Both the position numbers and the translations under genes were made by a program. Below, one piece after another: positions 51,979 to 60,961 of a DNA stretch of 64,000 nucleotides. Location of the stretch: contig NZ_JAPDOK010000002.1 in NCBI RefSeq assembly GCF_026013415.1, positions 620,001-684,000 on the forward strand, written 5' to 3'. The stretch's first letter is position 1. The number at the start of each line of letters is the position of its first letter. A model generated the notes under the pieces. It made no database searches and was not told the DNA's origin. It worked only from the letters and a program-made list of their open reading frames with translations. Source of the DNA: Sphingomonas caeni (lineage in GTDB: Bacteria > Pseudomonadota > Alphaproteobacteria > Sphingomonadales > Sphingomonadaceae).

Positions 51979-52602
51979 CTAGGCCGCGTTCGCTCGCACC
52001 CATTCGATAGCGAGCATCTCGTAGTCGGCGAAAAGTAGTGGCCCATGCCCCAAGCCGGCGTCGGCCAGCAACTTGGGTCGTGCAGCTTGGAACGCATCGT
52101 AGCTCGCCACCAAGTTGTTCGCGGTGGGAATTGTCTTTCGCCGCGATGACGTGAAGAGAAAATCGCGCACGCGCCGCACCATCGTTCGTGGGTCATCGCC
52201 ATGCGCAGCGATATCCATGCCGTTCAGATCGGAGATAAACTGCTGGTAGCGATAGGGTTCGCTCTCGAAGATCAAACAGCGCTTCTCCTTCTGCCCAACG
52301 CCACCATATTGTTTAGCGGCAAGGAAAAAGCCTAGTTCCAGGGGCATATTGAAGCGTGGAAGGTTATTTGCAGCATCCAATTCCACACAGGATATATCGT
52401 GGATGCCGTACCGGCTTTCCTGGATGATCCGATAAAGCTTGTCGATCCGTGTGCCAGCGGCGTCATCCAGCTCTCTGGCACATCTCACGCGAAAACCGCA
52501 GCCGATGACCGCAAACGCCAGCGCCTCGAATTTGCTGTGCCATGCAGGATCAAAGCGACAATTGATGAAGACGTCCTGAGCGTTGGTGGACGCGATGGCC
52601 AT
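51979..52602 (-). CDS. TIR-like domain protein, possible defence effector
   Basis: This 207-aa protein has a Rossmann-like, TIR-related pattern: DVFINCRFDPAWHSKFEAL at residues 10-28 (beta-A), CGFRVRCARELDDAAGTR (BB-loop region), RIDKLYRIIQESRYGIHDIS, and LPRFNMPLELGFFLAAKQYG near 81-100, whose glutamate in PLELG corresponds in place to the catalytic glutamate of NAD-cleaving TIR domains. The C-terminal half (YRYQQFISDLNGMDIAAHGD) is conserved-looking but unassigned. Its composition is clearly less GC-rich than its neighbours. It is 6 nt after a small basic protein gene. Enzyme activity is inferred, not shown. Confidence 0.7.
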   Translation of the reverse strand: MAIASTNAQDVFINCRFDPAWHSKFEALAFAVIGCGFRVRCARELDDAAGTRIDKLYRIIQESRYGIHDISCVELDAANNLPRFNMPLELGFFLAAKQYGGVGQKEKRCLIFESEPYRYQQFISDLNGMDIAAHGDDPRTMVRRVRDFLFTSSRRKTIPTANNLVASYDAFQAARPKLLADAGLGHGPLLFADYEMLAIEWVRANAA

Positions 52603-52608
52603 CCGGCC

Positions 52609-52848
52609 TCAGGCTTTAGCGGATTGAGCAGAGGCCTTCACGACCTTTGAAACCGCCTTCTTGGCTCGCGTGGGGGTCAGGCTGGATTTTTTAGGAACAG
52701 CGCTCAGGCTTGCGACCGCAAGAAACCGTGCACGGTCTGCTGCTTCCTGCTTGGTCGCTGCGTGAGCAATGACCTGACCATTCGCTGACGAGCGCATGAC
52801 CCAGCCCGTTTGAGTTGCCGGCCGCTTTTTGCCGATCGTCTTGGCCAC
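52609..52848 (-). CDS. small basic protein (DUF2188-like), partner of the TIR-like gene
   Basis: This 79-aa, lysine/alanine-rich protein begins with GTG 52848 (MAKTIGKKRPATQTGWVMRS), which has AAGGAG exactly 6 nt upstream; the longer frame from 52869 lacks that. WVMRSSANGQVIAHAATKQEA resembles the short W-V...G.....T..EA pattern of DUF2188 proteins, and the tail (PTRAKKAVSKVVKASAQS) is histone-like in composition. It starts the two-gene operon with the TIR-like gene. The function is unknown; it may bind nucleic acid. Confidence 0.65.
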   Translation of the reverse strand: MAKTIGKKRPATQTGWVMRSSANGQVIAHAATKQEAADRARFLAVASLSAVPKKSSLTPTRAKKAVSKVVKASAQSAKA

Positions 52849-52898
52849 CGTGCGCTCCTTCATGAGCAAAATCTAAGCCTGACGAGGTGAATTTGCAA

Positions 52899-53714
52899 TC
52901 AATCCCGCAGCAGCTCGTTGATCCCCGTCTTCGACCGTGTCTGCGCATCGACCGTCTTGACGATCACCGCGCAGTAGAGGCCGGGCTTGCCGTCGCCGCC
53001 GCCGGTGCTGCCCGGGACGACCACGGCATAGGGGGGCACAACCCCGCGGTGCACCTCGCCTGTCGCGCGGTCGATGATCTTGGTCGAGGCGCCGAGATAG
53101 ACGCCCATCGAGAGCACCGCGCCTTCGCCGACGCGGACGCCCTCGGCGACTTCGGCGCGGGCGCCGATGAACGCGCCGTCGCCGATGATGACGGGATCGG
53201 CCTGGAGCGGCTCGAGCACCCCGCCGATGCCGGCGCCGCCCGAGAGATGGACGTTCCGCCCGATCTGCGCGCAGCTGCCGACCGTCGCCCAGGTATCGAC
53301 CATCGTGCCCTCGCCGACATAAGCGCCGATATTGACGAAGCTCGGCATGAGGACCGCGTTACGGCCGATAAAGGCACCGTGGCGGACCACGCTGCCCGGC
53401 ACCGCGCGGAAGCCGGCCTCGCGGAAGCGGTTCTCGCCCCAGTCGGCGAATTTGAGCGGGACCTTGTCGAACCAGCCGCCCTGCATGACCTGGTTGTCGT
53501 TGAGGCGGAAGGAGAGGAGGACGGCTTTCTTGAGCCACTGATTGACTTTCCAGGCTCCACTACCTTCTGGACCGTCCGGCTCGGCGACGCGCGCCGCGCC
53601 GCTGTCGAGCAGCGCCAGCGCCTGGTTCACGGCATCGCGGATCTCGCCCTGGGTGGCTGTGCTCAGCTCGGTGCGGGTTTCCCAGGCGGCGTCGATGGTG
53701 GTTTCGAGAGTCAC
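52899..53714 (-). CDS. dapD: 2,3,4,5-tetrahydropyridine-2,6-dicarboxylate N-succinyltransferase
   Basis: DapD catalyses the succinylation step of lysine and meso-diaminopimelate synthesis. This 271-aa protein has an N-terminal helical part and a left-handed beta-helix made of hexapeptide repeats from about residue 100 ([60 protein letters not shown]). Start GTG 53714 overlaps the stop of the HAD phosphatase gene (GTGA). The length and succinyl-CoA loop ([10 protein letters not shown]) are normal. Confidence 0.96.
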   Translation of the reverse strand: MTLETTIDAAWETRTELSTATQGEIRDAVNQALALLDSGAARVAEPDGPEGSGAWKVNQWLKKAVLLSFRLNDNQVMQGGWFDKVPLKFADWGENRFREAGFRAVPGSVVRHGAFIGRNAVLMPSFVNIGAYVGEGTMVDTWATVGSCAQIGRNVHLSGGAGIGGVLEPLQADPVIIGDGAFIGARAEVAEGVRVGEGAVLSMGVYLGASTKIIDRATGEVHRGVVPPYAVVVPGSTGGGDGKPGLYCAVIVKTVDAQTRSKTGINELLRD

Positions 53715-54382
53715 GCTTGGTCCTCCAGGATTTCGAGCAGCCAATGGCCGATGTCTTTGGTCGTATAGTCGATGAAGCTGCGGTCGCTATCGTTCGGCGG
53801 CTGTTCGGAGCCGTTATCGACCCAGACGGTGGCCATGCCGATCGCCTTGGCCGGCTTCAGGTTGCGCGCGAGATCCTCGACGAACAGCGAATGCGCCGGA
53901 TCGAGGCCGTACGCGTCGCACAGGCCCTGATAGGCCTGGGGATCGGGCTTGGGGCGGAATCCGGTGGCGTGGATGTCGTGCACCGCTTCGAAGCTGTCGT
54001 GGAGCCCGATCCGTTCGAGGATGCGGCCAGCATAATCGGTGTCGGCATTGGTGAAGATCAGCTTGCGCCCCGGCAGCCGCGCGAGCGCCGCGACCAGCGC
54101 CTCGTTCCGCTCGAGCACGTCCATGTCGATGTCGTGGACGTAGTTGAGGAAATGATGCGGATCGACGGCATGTTCGGTCATCAGTCCGGAGAGCGTCGTG
54201 CCGTGCGCGAAGAAATAGTCTTTCTGGATCCTATGGGCTTCCACGGCATCGCAGCCGATCAGCTTCATGATATATTCGCCCATTCGGGCGTCTATGAGCG
54301 GAAACAGATTGGCGCTCGCGGGGTAGAGGGTGTTGTCGAGATCGAAGATCCAGTTGCGGATATGGTTGAGCTCGGCGCGCAT
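53711..54382 (-). CDS. pyrimidine 5'-nucleotidase-type HAD phosphatase
   Basis: This 223-aa protein is a HAD hydrolase of the pyrimidine 5'-nucleotidase (SDT1-like) group: [11 protein letters not shown] near residues 13-23 holds the nucleophile aspartate, [12 protein letters not shown] the threonine/serine motif II, and [18 protein letters not shown] the acidic motif IV. It removes phosphate from small cytosolic substrates. ATG 54382 gives [10 protein letters not shown]. It is cotranscribed with dapD (GTGA overlap), and divergent from the S8 protease gene. Confidence 0.9.
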   Translation of the reverse strand: MRAELNHIRNWIFDLDNTLYPASANLFPLIDARMGEYIMKLIGCDAVEAHRIQKDYFFAHGTTLSGLMTEHAVDPHHFLNYVHDIDMDVLERNEALVAALARLPGRKLIFTNADTDYAGRILERIGLHDSFEAVHDIHATGFRPKPDPQAYQGLCDAYGLDPAHSLFVEDLARNLKPAKAIGMATVWVDNGSEQPPNDSDRSFIDYTTKDIGHWLLEILEDQA

Positions 54383-54506
54383 GGTCGGGAGCCGATAGAA
54401 GGTGGCGGTCCCCCCGGCAAGGCGGCGCGGCCCTTTCCCGTTAAGCCATGGTAAAGGCATGGAATTTGATATGCGCCGGCGCGCAGATATCGGGGTATCG
54501 TCAGGC

Positions 54507-56885
54507 ATGAAATCGGGTCATCGCTCGCGGCTGGGCCAGTCCGCCGCTCTGGGAGCCATGCTGCTGCTCGCCGCGTGCAGCGGCGGTAGTGGCGGCGGGG
54601 GCGGGATCAGCCCCGCGCCCGCGCCGGTTCCGACCCCCACGCCGACTCCGGCGCCGACCCCGGTTCCCACCCCCACGCCGACCCCGACGCCGTCCGCGTT
54701 CGACACCGCCGAATATCGCTCGACCGTGGGCGCGGTCTCGATGAATGCGCTCACCGCCTATACGCACGGCGGGACCGGCGCGACCATCAAGATCGGGATC
54801 ATCGACAGCGGCATCGACCTGCAGAGCGAGGAATTCGGCGACTGTTCGGGCGGGGCGGGCACGGGGAGCTGCCGCATCCTCGCCGCGTCGCGCGATACCG
54901 CGGGCAATCCGACGATCGACGACGAGGGCGGGCACGGCACTGCGGTCGCCTTCACCATCGCCGGGCGGCGCAACGGCGCGGGGACGCACGGGGTGGCGTT
55001 CGACGGCCAGCTGCTGGTGTTCCGCGCCGATACGCCGGGCAGCTGCGCGACCGAGGTGGCGAGCGACCCCGACAGCGGCTGCAAGTTCAACGACGGCGCG
55101 ATCGCGACCGCGATCAACACTGCGCGGACCACTGGCGGGGTGCGGGTGATCAACATCTCGCTGGGCGGCGGCGCGCCCAATGCGCAGCTCACCACCGCGA
55201 TGAGCCAGGCGACCGCGGCGGGGATCATCATCGTCCAGTCGGCGGGCAATGACGGCGACAAGCCCGAGGGCGCCAATCCCGATCCCTTCACCCAGAACGC
55301 GCCAAATCTGGCGGTCTCGCACGGGCTGATCATCATCGCCGGGTCGGTGGGCGCCAACGACACGATCTCGACCTTCTCGAACCGGGCCGGGTCGGGGCCG
55401 AGCAGGAATTTCTACCTGGCGGCGGTGGGCGAGCAGGTGCGCGCGCCCGACCAGAACAACACGCCCTTTTTCTGGTCCGGCACCAGCTTCTCGGCGCCGC
55501 AGATCGTGGGCGCGATCGCGCTGCTCGCCCAGGCCTTTCCGAACCTGACCGGGGACCAGATCGTCGCATTGCTCTATGCCAGCGCGCGCGATGCCGGGGC
55601 GCCGGGGATCGACGATGTCTATGGCCGCGGCATTCTCGACCTGAACCGCGCCTTCCAGCCGATCGGATCGATGTCGATCGCCGGGACGACCAGCTTCTCG
55701 TCGGTCAACAACGTCAACCTGACGCTCTCCGCGCCGATGGGCGATGCGCGGCAGGGAGCGATGAGCAGCGTGGTGCTCGACGGATTCCAGCGCGCCTTCG
55801 TGATGGACCTGGCGCAGACGATCGACCGGCAGGGGCCGCAGCGGCGGCTGCCCGGGCTGATGGCGTCGCGCGAGCGGAGCTTCGCGGTGGGCGTGAAGGG
55901 CATGCGGGTCAATGTCTCGCTGCTGCCCGATAGCGAGCCGCTGGCGCTCGAGCGGCTGGGGCTGCGCGGCGAGGATGCACGGCGGGCGCATATCCTGGCG
56001 GCGTCGGTGATCGGGCATCTGACCGGCAGGGCGGACTTCGCGATCGGCGCGTCGGAGAGCGGCAATGCGCTGACCGCCTGGCTGGCCGGACGCGACGATC
56101 CGGCGTTCCTGGTGGCGCGCGATCCGGTCAATTCGACGGGGTTCGATGTCGATGTCGGCGGGTCGGTCGCGGTGCGGCAGAAGCTGGGGCCCTGGGGTGT
56201 GACGCTTGCGGCCGAATATGGCGATGTGCTCGCGCGGCGCGACACCACGCTGACGCTGCTGATGGGGCGGCCCGAGCGGCTGGGCTATGCGCGGACGACC
56301 CTGGGGCTCGACCGGCAGGTCGGCGCGGTGCGGATCGGCGCCTCCGCCACGCGGATGCGCGAGACGGATACGGTGCTGGGCGCGCGCTTCCTCGGCGGGT
56401 TCGGGTCGGCGCGGGCGGATAGCCTGTTCCTCGATCTGGGCGCGCGGGCGGATTTCGGGAGCGGCTGGACGCTGGGCGGATCGTTGCGGCAGGGCTGGAG
56501 CTGGGCGCGGCTTCGCGGGGGCGTGCAGGGTTCGGGGCTGATCCGGACGAGCGGGTTCGCGGGGGATATCGGCAAGGCCGGCCTGTTCGGCGGGGGCGAC
56601 CGGATCGGCTTGCGCGTGGCGCAGCCGCTTCGGGTTTCGCAGGGCGGGATCGATTATCTGCTGCCGTCCGAATGGGACTATGGGACGCTGAGCGTGACCG
56701 CGTGGAATGCGGCGCGGCTCAACCTGGCGCCGCAGGGGCGCGAACTCGACTTCGAGCTGAGCTATATACGGCCCTTCCTGGGCGGCGATATCAGCGGCAA
56801 TCTGTTCGTGCGGCGCGATCCGGGGAATTTCGCGGTGATCCCGGACGATCGCGGCGGTGCGGTGCGGGTGAGCTTCGGGTTTTAG
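54507..56885 (+). CDS. S8 subtilase autotransporter, predicted lipoprotein (NalP-like)
   Basis: This 792-aa protein has a lipoprotein signal with LLLAAC (ATG 54507, [10 protein letters not shown]), a glycine spacer, a proline-threonine run at residues 17-50 of the mature part ([14 protein letters not shown]), a subtilisin domain at about 60-390 (D in [11 protein letters not shown] in [12 protein letters not shown] in [12 protein letters not shown]) and an autotransporter beta-barrel over the last 250 or so residues ending in RVSFGF. Such proteases pass to the surface and may be released by self-cleavage. The lipobox is shared with NalP. Confidence 0.92.
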   Translation: MKSGHRSRLGQSAALGAMLLLAACSGGSGGGGGISPAPAPVPTPTPTPAPTPVPTPTPTPTPSAFDTAEYRSTVGAVSMNALTAYTHGGTGATIKIGIIDSGIDLQSEEFGDCSGGAGTGSCRILAASRDTAGNPTIDDEGGHGTAVAFTIAGRRNGAGTHGVAFDGQLLVFRADTPGSCATEVASDPDSGCKFNDGAIATAINTARTTGGVRVINISLGGGAPNAQLTTAMSQATAAGIIIVQSAGNDGDKPEGANPDPFTQNAPNLAVSHGLIIIAGSVGANDTISTFSNRAGSGPSRNFYLAAVGEQVRAPDQNNTPFFWSGTSFSAPQIVGAIALLAQAFPNLTGDQIVALLYASARDAGAPGIDDVYGRGILDLNRAFQPIGSMSIAGTTSFSSVNNVNLTLSAPMGDARQGAMSSVVLDGFQRAFVMDLAQTIDRQGPQRRLPGLMASRERSFAVGVKGMRVNVSLLPDSEPLALERLGLRGEDARRAHILAASVIGHLTGRADFAIGASESGNALTAWLAGRDDPAFLVARDPVNSTGFDVDVGGSVAVRQKLGPWGVTLAAEYGDVLARRDTTLTLLMGRPERLGYARTTLGLDRQVGAVRIGASATRMRETDTVLGARFLGGFGSARADSLFLDLGARADFGSGWTLGGSLRQGWSWARLRGGVQGSGLIRTSGFAGDIGKAGLFGGGDRIGLRVAQPLRVSQGGIDYLLPSEWDYGTLSVTAWNAARLNLAPQGRELDFELSYIRPFLGGDISGNLFVRRDPGNFAVIPDDRGGAVRVSFGF

Positions 56886-56893
56886 AAGATTGA

Positions 56894-57035
56894 TTCCGCG
56901 AAGACGCAAAGACGCGAAGATGTTGGTTCATGGGGCGCCGCCGTTCCCGCCGCGCAGCGGCAGTCATTGCTTCGAGATTGCCCGCAACCGCTTCGCGGAA
57001 GCGAGTTCTCTTCGCGTCTTTGCGTCTTTGCGGAA
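56894..57035. repeat. GACGCAAAGACGCGAAGA inverted repeat pair
   Basis: A 27-nt arm (56894-56920, TTCCGCGAAGACGC...) is matched by its reverse complement (57009-57035) with a single mismatch, separated by 88 nt. It lies just downstream of the protease stop and upstream of the LLM gene. The recurring AAGACGC units suggest a mobile-type interspersed element. Confidence 0.88.
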
Positions 57036-57090
57036 CCTCTAAACTTCTTCTTTCTGGCAGAGGCGCCACCGCCTCCCCATCTCCCGGCGC

Positions 57091-58113
57091 ATGACCGCTT
57101 ATTCGCTGCTCGATCTCGTCCCCGTCGTTCAGGGTGGGAGCGTTGCCCAAAGTCTGGCCAATGCCGCCGATCTGGCGCGGCATGCCGAAAGCCTCGGCTT
57201 CACGCGCTACTGGGTCGCCGAGCATCACGGCATGGCGGGGATTGCCAGCGCGGCGACGTCGGTGGTGATCGCCCATGTCGGGCAGGCGACCTCCACGATC
57301 CGGATCGGGGCGGGCGGGATCATGCTGCCCAACCATGCGCCCCTGGTGATCGCCGAGCAGTTCGGGACGCTCGACGCGCTGTTTCCGGGGCGGATCGACC
57401 TGGGGCTGGGGCGGGCGCCGGGATCGGACATGAAGGTGGCGCGGGCGATCCGGCGGACGCTGGAGAGCGACGCCAATGAATTCCCGCGCGATGTGATGGA
57501 GCTGCAAAGCTATTTCGCCGATGACGGGCAGACCGGCATCCGCGCGGTGCCGGGCGCGGGGGCCAAGGTCGATCTGTGGATATTGGGGTCGAGTCTGTTC
57601 GGGGCGCAACTCGCGGCGGCGCTGGGGTTGCCCTACGCCTTCGCCTCGCATTTCGCGCCGGGGCTGCTCGACGAGGCGATCGACGTCTATCGGCGCAACT
57701 TCCGGCCCTCGGCGGCGCTGGAAAAGCCTCATGTCATGCTGGGGTTCAACGTGTTCGCGGCGGACACCGATGAGGAGGCCGAATTGCTCGCGAGTTCGCA
57801 GCAACAGGCGTTCGTGGCGCTGCGCACCAACCAGCCGATCCAGCTGCCGCCGCCGGTCGCGGGCTATCGCGCGAGCCTGGGGCCGCATGCCGCGATCCTC
57901 GATCAGGTGCTGTCGGCGAGCGCGGTGGGATCGCCCGAAACGGTGACGCGGCGGATCGGCGACTTCATCGCGCGGACCGGGGCGGACGAATTGATGATCG
58001 CGAGCGCGATGTACGATCACGACGCGCGCAAGCGGAGCCTTGCGATTACCGCGGAGGTGATGCGCGGGCTTGGAAATCCTCCCCCGGAGGGGGAGGTGGC
58101 AGGCGCAGCCTGA
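57091..58113 (+). CDS. LLM-class flavin-dependent oxidoreductase
   Basis: This 340-aa protein is a luciferase-like monooxygenase with a TIM-barrel: [76 protein letters not shown] and a C-terminal [20 protein letters not shown]. It uses reduced FMN or F420 to oxygenate small molecules; the substrate is unknown. The last 11 codons, [11 protein letters not shown], and the stop are read from an interspersed repeat that begins at 58076. Confidence 0.92.
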   Translation: MTAYSLLDLVPVVQGGSVAQSLANAADLARHAESLGFTRYWVAEHHGMAGIASAATSVVIAHVGQATSTIRIGAGGIMLPNHAPLVIAEQFGTLDALFPGRIDLGLGRAPGSDMKVARAIRRTLESDANEFPRDVMELQSYFADDGQTGIRAVPGAGAKVDLWILGSSLFGAQLAAALGLPYAFASHFAPGLLDEAIDVYRRNFRPSAALEKPHVMLGFNVFAADTDEEAELLASSQQQAFVALRTNQPIQLPPPVAGYRASLGPHAAILDQVLSASAVGSPETVTRRIGDFIARTGADELMIASAMYDHDARKRSLAITAEVMRGLGNPPPEGEVAGAA

Positions 58114-58202
58114 CGGAGGGGTAGTATCAACACGCGATGACGTCGCTTGTGGAGATTACCCCTCCACCGCTTCGCGGTCCCCCTCCCCCTCCGGGGGAGG
58201 AT
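58076..58202. repeat. CCTCCCCC/GGGGGAGG interspersed palindrome that ends the LLM gene
   Basis: ATCCTCCCCCGGAGGGGGAGG (58076 on) and CCTCCCCCTCCGGGGGAGGAT (to 58202) form the arms, with inner TGGCAGGCGCAGCC and CCACCGCTTCGCGG segments and TGACGGAGGGGTA / TACCCCTCC halves. Same family as 51046-51169. Its left part is translated as the C-terminus of the LLM enzyme. Confidence 0.85.
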
Positions 58203-58211
58203 TCAAGAGAG

Positions 58212-58244
58212 AAAAAGGCCGGGCGGAGGGGGCTCCGCCCGGCC
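58212..58244 (-). terminator. rho-independent terminator of the PepSY-regulator-kinase operon
   Basis: GGCCGGGCGGAG (58217-58228), GGGG loop, CTCCGCCCGGCC (58233-58244): a 12-bp perfect stem followed on the minus strand by TTTTT (A run 58212-58216). It lies 134 nt beyond the kinase stop. Nothing else is in that stretch except the repeat end. Confidence 0.8.
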
Positions 58245-58377
58245 TGATGTCCCGCAAGTGCGACCCTCGGGGCGTGGCGCCGCAATGAATCCTTTCGCGA
58301 TTCGGCGACAGTCGGGAATCGTCCGGAGTCGGGAATTACCTAGGCTTTCTTGATCGCCTCACGGCGCCGTGACAAAA

Positions 58378-59853
58378 TCAGCCTGCTGCCGGCAGCCTGA
58401 GCCGCACGAGCAGCCCGCCCAGATCCTCCGATTCCTCGAGGCTGACGGTGCCGTCGTAAATCTCCGCCACGTCGCGGACGATCGCGAGGCCGAGCCCGGT
58501 GCCGGGCTTGCCGCTGTCGAGGCGGACGCCGCGATCGAAGATGCGGATGCGGTCGGCCTCGGGGATTCCGCGGCCGTCATCCTCGACCATGAGTTCGACG
58601 AACCCGGCCTGGACCGAGGCGGTGATGAACACGCTGCCGCCGCCATATTTGGCGGCATTCTCGACCAGGTTACCGAGGATTTCGTCCAGGTCCTGCCGCT
58701 CGATATGCGCGACCAGATCATGGTCGCCGTCAATGTCGATGCGGACGTTCGGGTAGAGCCGGGCGACGGCGCGCTCGACCGCCTGGACCGAGGGCCAGAC
58801 GGCGGCGCGGCTGTGCGCGCTGCCGCGCCGGCCGACCGCGCGGGCGCGGGCGAGGTGGTGGTCGATCTGGCGGCGCATCGTCCGCGCCTCGCGGATCACG
58901 CTGGGGCCGAGATCGGCCTGGCCCGCGGCGGCGGCGTTCATGATGACGCTCAGGGGGGTCTTGAGCGCATGGGCGAGATTGCCGGCGTGGCGGCGCGCCT
59001 CCTCGGCCTGGCGATCATTATGCTCGATCAGCGCGTTGAGTTCCTCGACCATCGGGGCGACTTCGGCGGGCATCGCACCCTCGATCCGCGTCGTCTGGCC
59101 GGCGCGCAGCCGCGAGAGTTCGGAGCGGACCTTGCGCAGCGGCCTGAGGCCATACCAGGTCTGCAGGCCCGCCATGACGATCAGGCCGAGCGCGAGCAGC
59201 AGGAAACTGCGCACGAGCGTGCGGCGGAGTTCGGCGATCTGGGCGTCGAGCAAGGCGCGGTTGCGCGTGACCTGGAACCGCCAGCTGACCTGCGATCCGG
59301 GGAGCCTGACGTCGCGCTCGGCAATGCGCAGCCGTTGATCGGGGATCTCGTCGCTGTCGTAATAATGGACGTTGATGTCGTTGTGCCCCGAATGGACCTT
59401 GAGCCGCGTGTCCCACAGCGAGCGCGAGCGGAAGGTCTCGTAACCTTCGCCGCTGACCTGCCAATAGCTGCCCGAATTGGGCTCGATATAGCCCTGATCG
59501 GCCAGCTCGCTGCGGAAGAACACCTCGCCGCCCGGGCCGAGTTCGGCCGAGAGGACCATCGAATTGATGAGCAGGCTGAGCTGCTCGTCGAAGTTGCGCG
59601 TGGTGACCGTCACGATCACGCGGTCGAGCGCATAGCCGCCGCCGATCAGCAGCACCGCGATCCAGGCGGTGGCGATGAACACCATGCGGCGGCTGAGCGA
59701 GCCGGTGACCCGGACATAGCCGCGCGACGGGAACGCCTCCTCGCCCTCGGCCAGGGGCGGCGGCGTGGCGGCGCGCGGCCGCCGTTTCCAGAGGCTGGAC
59801 AAAAAGGCCCCGACCCCCGCGAGCCGCAGCCCGAGGGGGGCGGCCTCAGGCAA
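58378..59853 (-). CDS. PhoQ-like sensor histidine kinase
   Basis: This 491-aa kinase has a cytoplasmic proline-rich start, a membrane segment at about 59-80 (FIATAWIAVLLIGGGYAL), a periplasmic domain of about 110 residues, a second membrane span near 216-234 (FLLLALGLIVMAGLQTW), HAMP-like helices, the phosphoacceptor H in HALKTPLSVIMN and ATPase boxes N (LVENAAKYGGG), G1 (VEDDGRGIPEADR) and G2 (GTGLGLAIVRDVAEI). The HALKTP variant is typical of PhoQ. TTG 59853 overlaps the regulator stop by 8 nt. It forms the operon PepSY - regulator - kinase. Confidence 0.9.
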   Translation of the reverse strand: MPEAAPLGLRLAGVGAFLSSLWKRRPRAATPPPLAEGEEAFPSRGYVRVTGSLSRRMVFIATAWIAVLLIGGGYALDRVIVTVTTRNFDEQLSLLINSMVLSAELGPGGEVFFRSELADQGYIEPNSGSYWQVSGEGYETFRSRSLWDTRLKVHSGHNDINVHYYDSDEIPDQRLRIAERDVRLPGSQVSWRFQVTRNRALLDAQIAELRRTLVRSFLLLALGLIVMAGLQTWYGLRPLRKVRSELSRLRAGQTTRIEGAMPAEVAPMVEELNALIEHNDRQAEEARRHAGNLAHALKTPLSVIMNAAAAGQADLGPSVIREARTMRRQIDHHLARARAVGRRGSAHSRAAVWPSVQAVERAVARLYPNVRIDIDGDHDLVAHIERQDLDEILGNLVENAAKYGGGSVFITASVQAGFVELMVEDDGRGIPEADRIRIFDRGVRLDSGKPGTGLGLAIVRDVAEIYDGTVSLEESEDLGGLLVRLRLPAAG

Positions 59854-60517
59854 CGCCGGCGGGCTCTTCGAGGCTGTAGCCCAGGCCGCGGATCGTGGTG
59901 ATCACATCGGGGCCGAGCTTCTTGCGGATGCGCGTGACGAACACTTCGATCGTGTTCGAATCGCGATCGAAATCCTGATCGTAGATATGCTCGATCAGCT
60001 CGGTGCGGCTGACCACCTTGCCCTTGTGATGGAGCAGGTAGGAGAGGAGCTTGTACTCCTGCGCGGTGAGCTTGACCGGCTCGCCGTCCTTGGTGACCTT
60101 GCCCGAGCGCGTGTCGAGGCGGATATCGCCCGCGGTCAGCTCGGCCGAAGCATTGCCCGAGGCGCGGCGGATCAGCGCGCGCAGGCGGGCGATCAGCTCC
60201 TCGGTCTGGAAGGGCTTGGCGACATAATCGTCGGCGCCGGCATCGAGCCCGGCAACCTTGTCCGACCACGAGTCGCGCGCGGTGAGCACGAGCACGGGCG
60301 TGGTCTTGCCCTCGCGGCGCCAGCGGTCGAGCACGGTGAGGCCATCGACCTCGGGCAAGCCGAGATCGAGGATCACCGCGTCATAGGTTTCGGTGGACCC
60401 CAGGAAATGCCCCTCCTCGCCATCGGTCGCGAGATCGACGGCATAGCCGGCGCCCTCGAGCGCGTTGCGGAGCTGGTTGCCCAGATTGGGTTCGTCCTCG
60501 ACGATCAAGAGTCGCAT
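59846..60517 (-). CDS. OmpR-family response regulator
   Basis: This 223-aa protein has a receiver domain (residues 1-115; acidic LLIVEDEPNLGNQL, phosphorylated aspartate in VILDLGLPEVDG, lysine in YVAKPFQTEEL) and an OmpR-type winged helix (about 130-220: LTAQEYKLLSYLLHH, RTELIEHIYDQDFDRDSNTI, RIRKKLGPDVITTIRGLGYS). It is 14 nt after the PepSY gene and overlaps the kinase gene. It may bind the TGAA-N7-TGAA sites seen upstream of this operon and htrA. Confidence 0.94.
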   Translation of the reverse strand: MRLLIVEDEPNLGNQLRNALEGAGYAVDLATDGEEGHFLGSTETYDAVILDLGLPEVDGLTVLDRWRREGKTTPVLVLTARDSWSDKVAGLDAGADDYVAKPFQTEELIARLRALIRRASGNASAELTAGDIRLDTRSGKVTKDGEPVKLTAQEYKLLSYLLHHKGKVVSRTELIEHIYDQDFDRDSNTIEVFVTRIRKKLGPDVITTIRGLGYSLEEPAGVA

Positions 60518-60531
60518 GTTTTTCCCCGCGC

Positions 60532-60852
60532 TTAGCCGGTTCGGCGGATGATCCGGCCGCTGCGGCCGTCGACGTCCACCCAGATAACCGATCCATTGCG
60601 CAGGAATTTGAGCGTGTAAACGCTCGTCTGCGGATCGAACAGAAATCCGAGATATTGCGCGTCGCCCATCATCGGCTTCACGCGGCGCTCGATTTCACGC
60701 ACCGGGAGCAACTGGTTCTGCTGGCGGCCGCGGCTCGCGGCCTCCTGACCGCCGTCCTGATGGCCGTAGCGATCGGGCATGCGCGCACCCGCCGCCGTCA
60801 GCGCAAGCGCCGACAGACACGCAAACAGAACGGGTTTCACGAGCATTCTCAT
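60532..60852 (-). CDS. secreted PepSY domain-containing protein
   Basis: This 106-aa protein has a signal peptide (MRMLVKPVLFACLSALALTAAGA) and a PepSY-like mature domain (LPVREIERRVKPMMGDAQYL, DPQTSVYTLKFLRNGSVIWVDVDGRSGRI). Such proteins often precede a two-component system and may act as a periplasmic accessory or sensor. Of several in-frame Met codons I chose 60852 for its position before the signal peptide; 60846, 60876 and 60894 are alternatives. It begins the operon with the regulator and kinase. Confidence 0.83.
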   Translation of the reverse strand: MRMLVKPVLFACLSALALTAAGARMPDRYGHQDGGQEAASRGRQQNQLLPVREIERRVKPMMGDAQYLGFLFDPQTSVYTLKFLRNGSVIWVDVDGRSGRIIRRTG

Positions 60853-60876
60853 CGGTCTGACATAGGGGTGCCCCAT

Positions 60877-60891
60877 TGAATAGCCCCTGAA
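60877..60891. promoter_or_regulatory. TGAA direct repeat with 11-bp period upstream of the PepSY operon
   Basis: TGAA at 60877 and again at 60888 (TGAA-N7-TGAA) lies 25-39 nt before the chosen PepSY start. The same spacing and core occur upstream of htrA (43521-43535). It may be an autoregulatory site of the encoded OmpR-family regulator. Confidence 0.45.
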
Positions 60892-60961
60892 CATGGTTGT
60901 CAGGCGAGTGTCAGGAGAGCGTAGCTTGCGGGCAACAGCGCCGCCCCCTAGGTGGCGCGGC

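Noticed and set aside
54620..54700. tandem repeat in the autotransporter gene
   Set aside because: The PT-rich codons produce a simple repeat, but it is a coding stalk, not an independent element.
54501..56909. 802-aa open frame on the minus strand opposite the autotransporter
   Set aside because: The plus strand encodes a complete subtilase with catalytic triad and barrel; the opposite frame has no motif.
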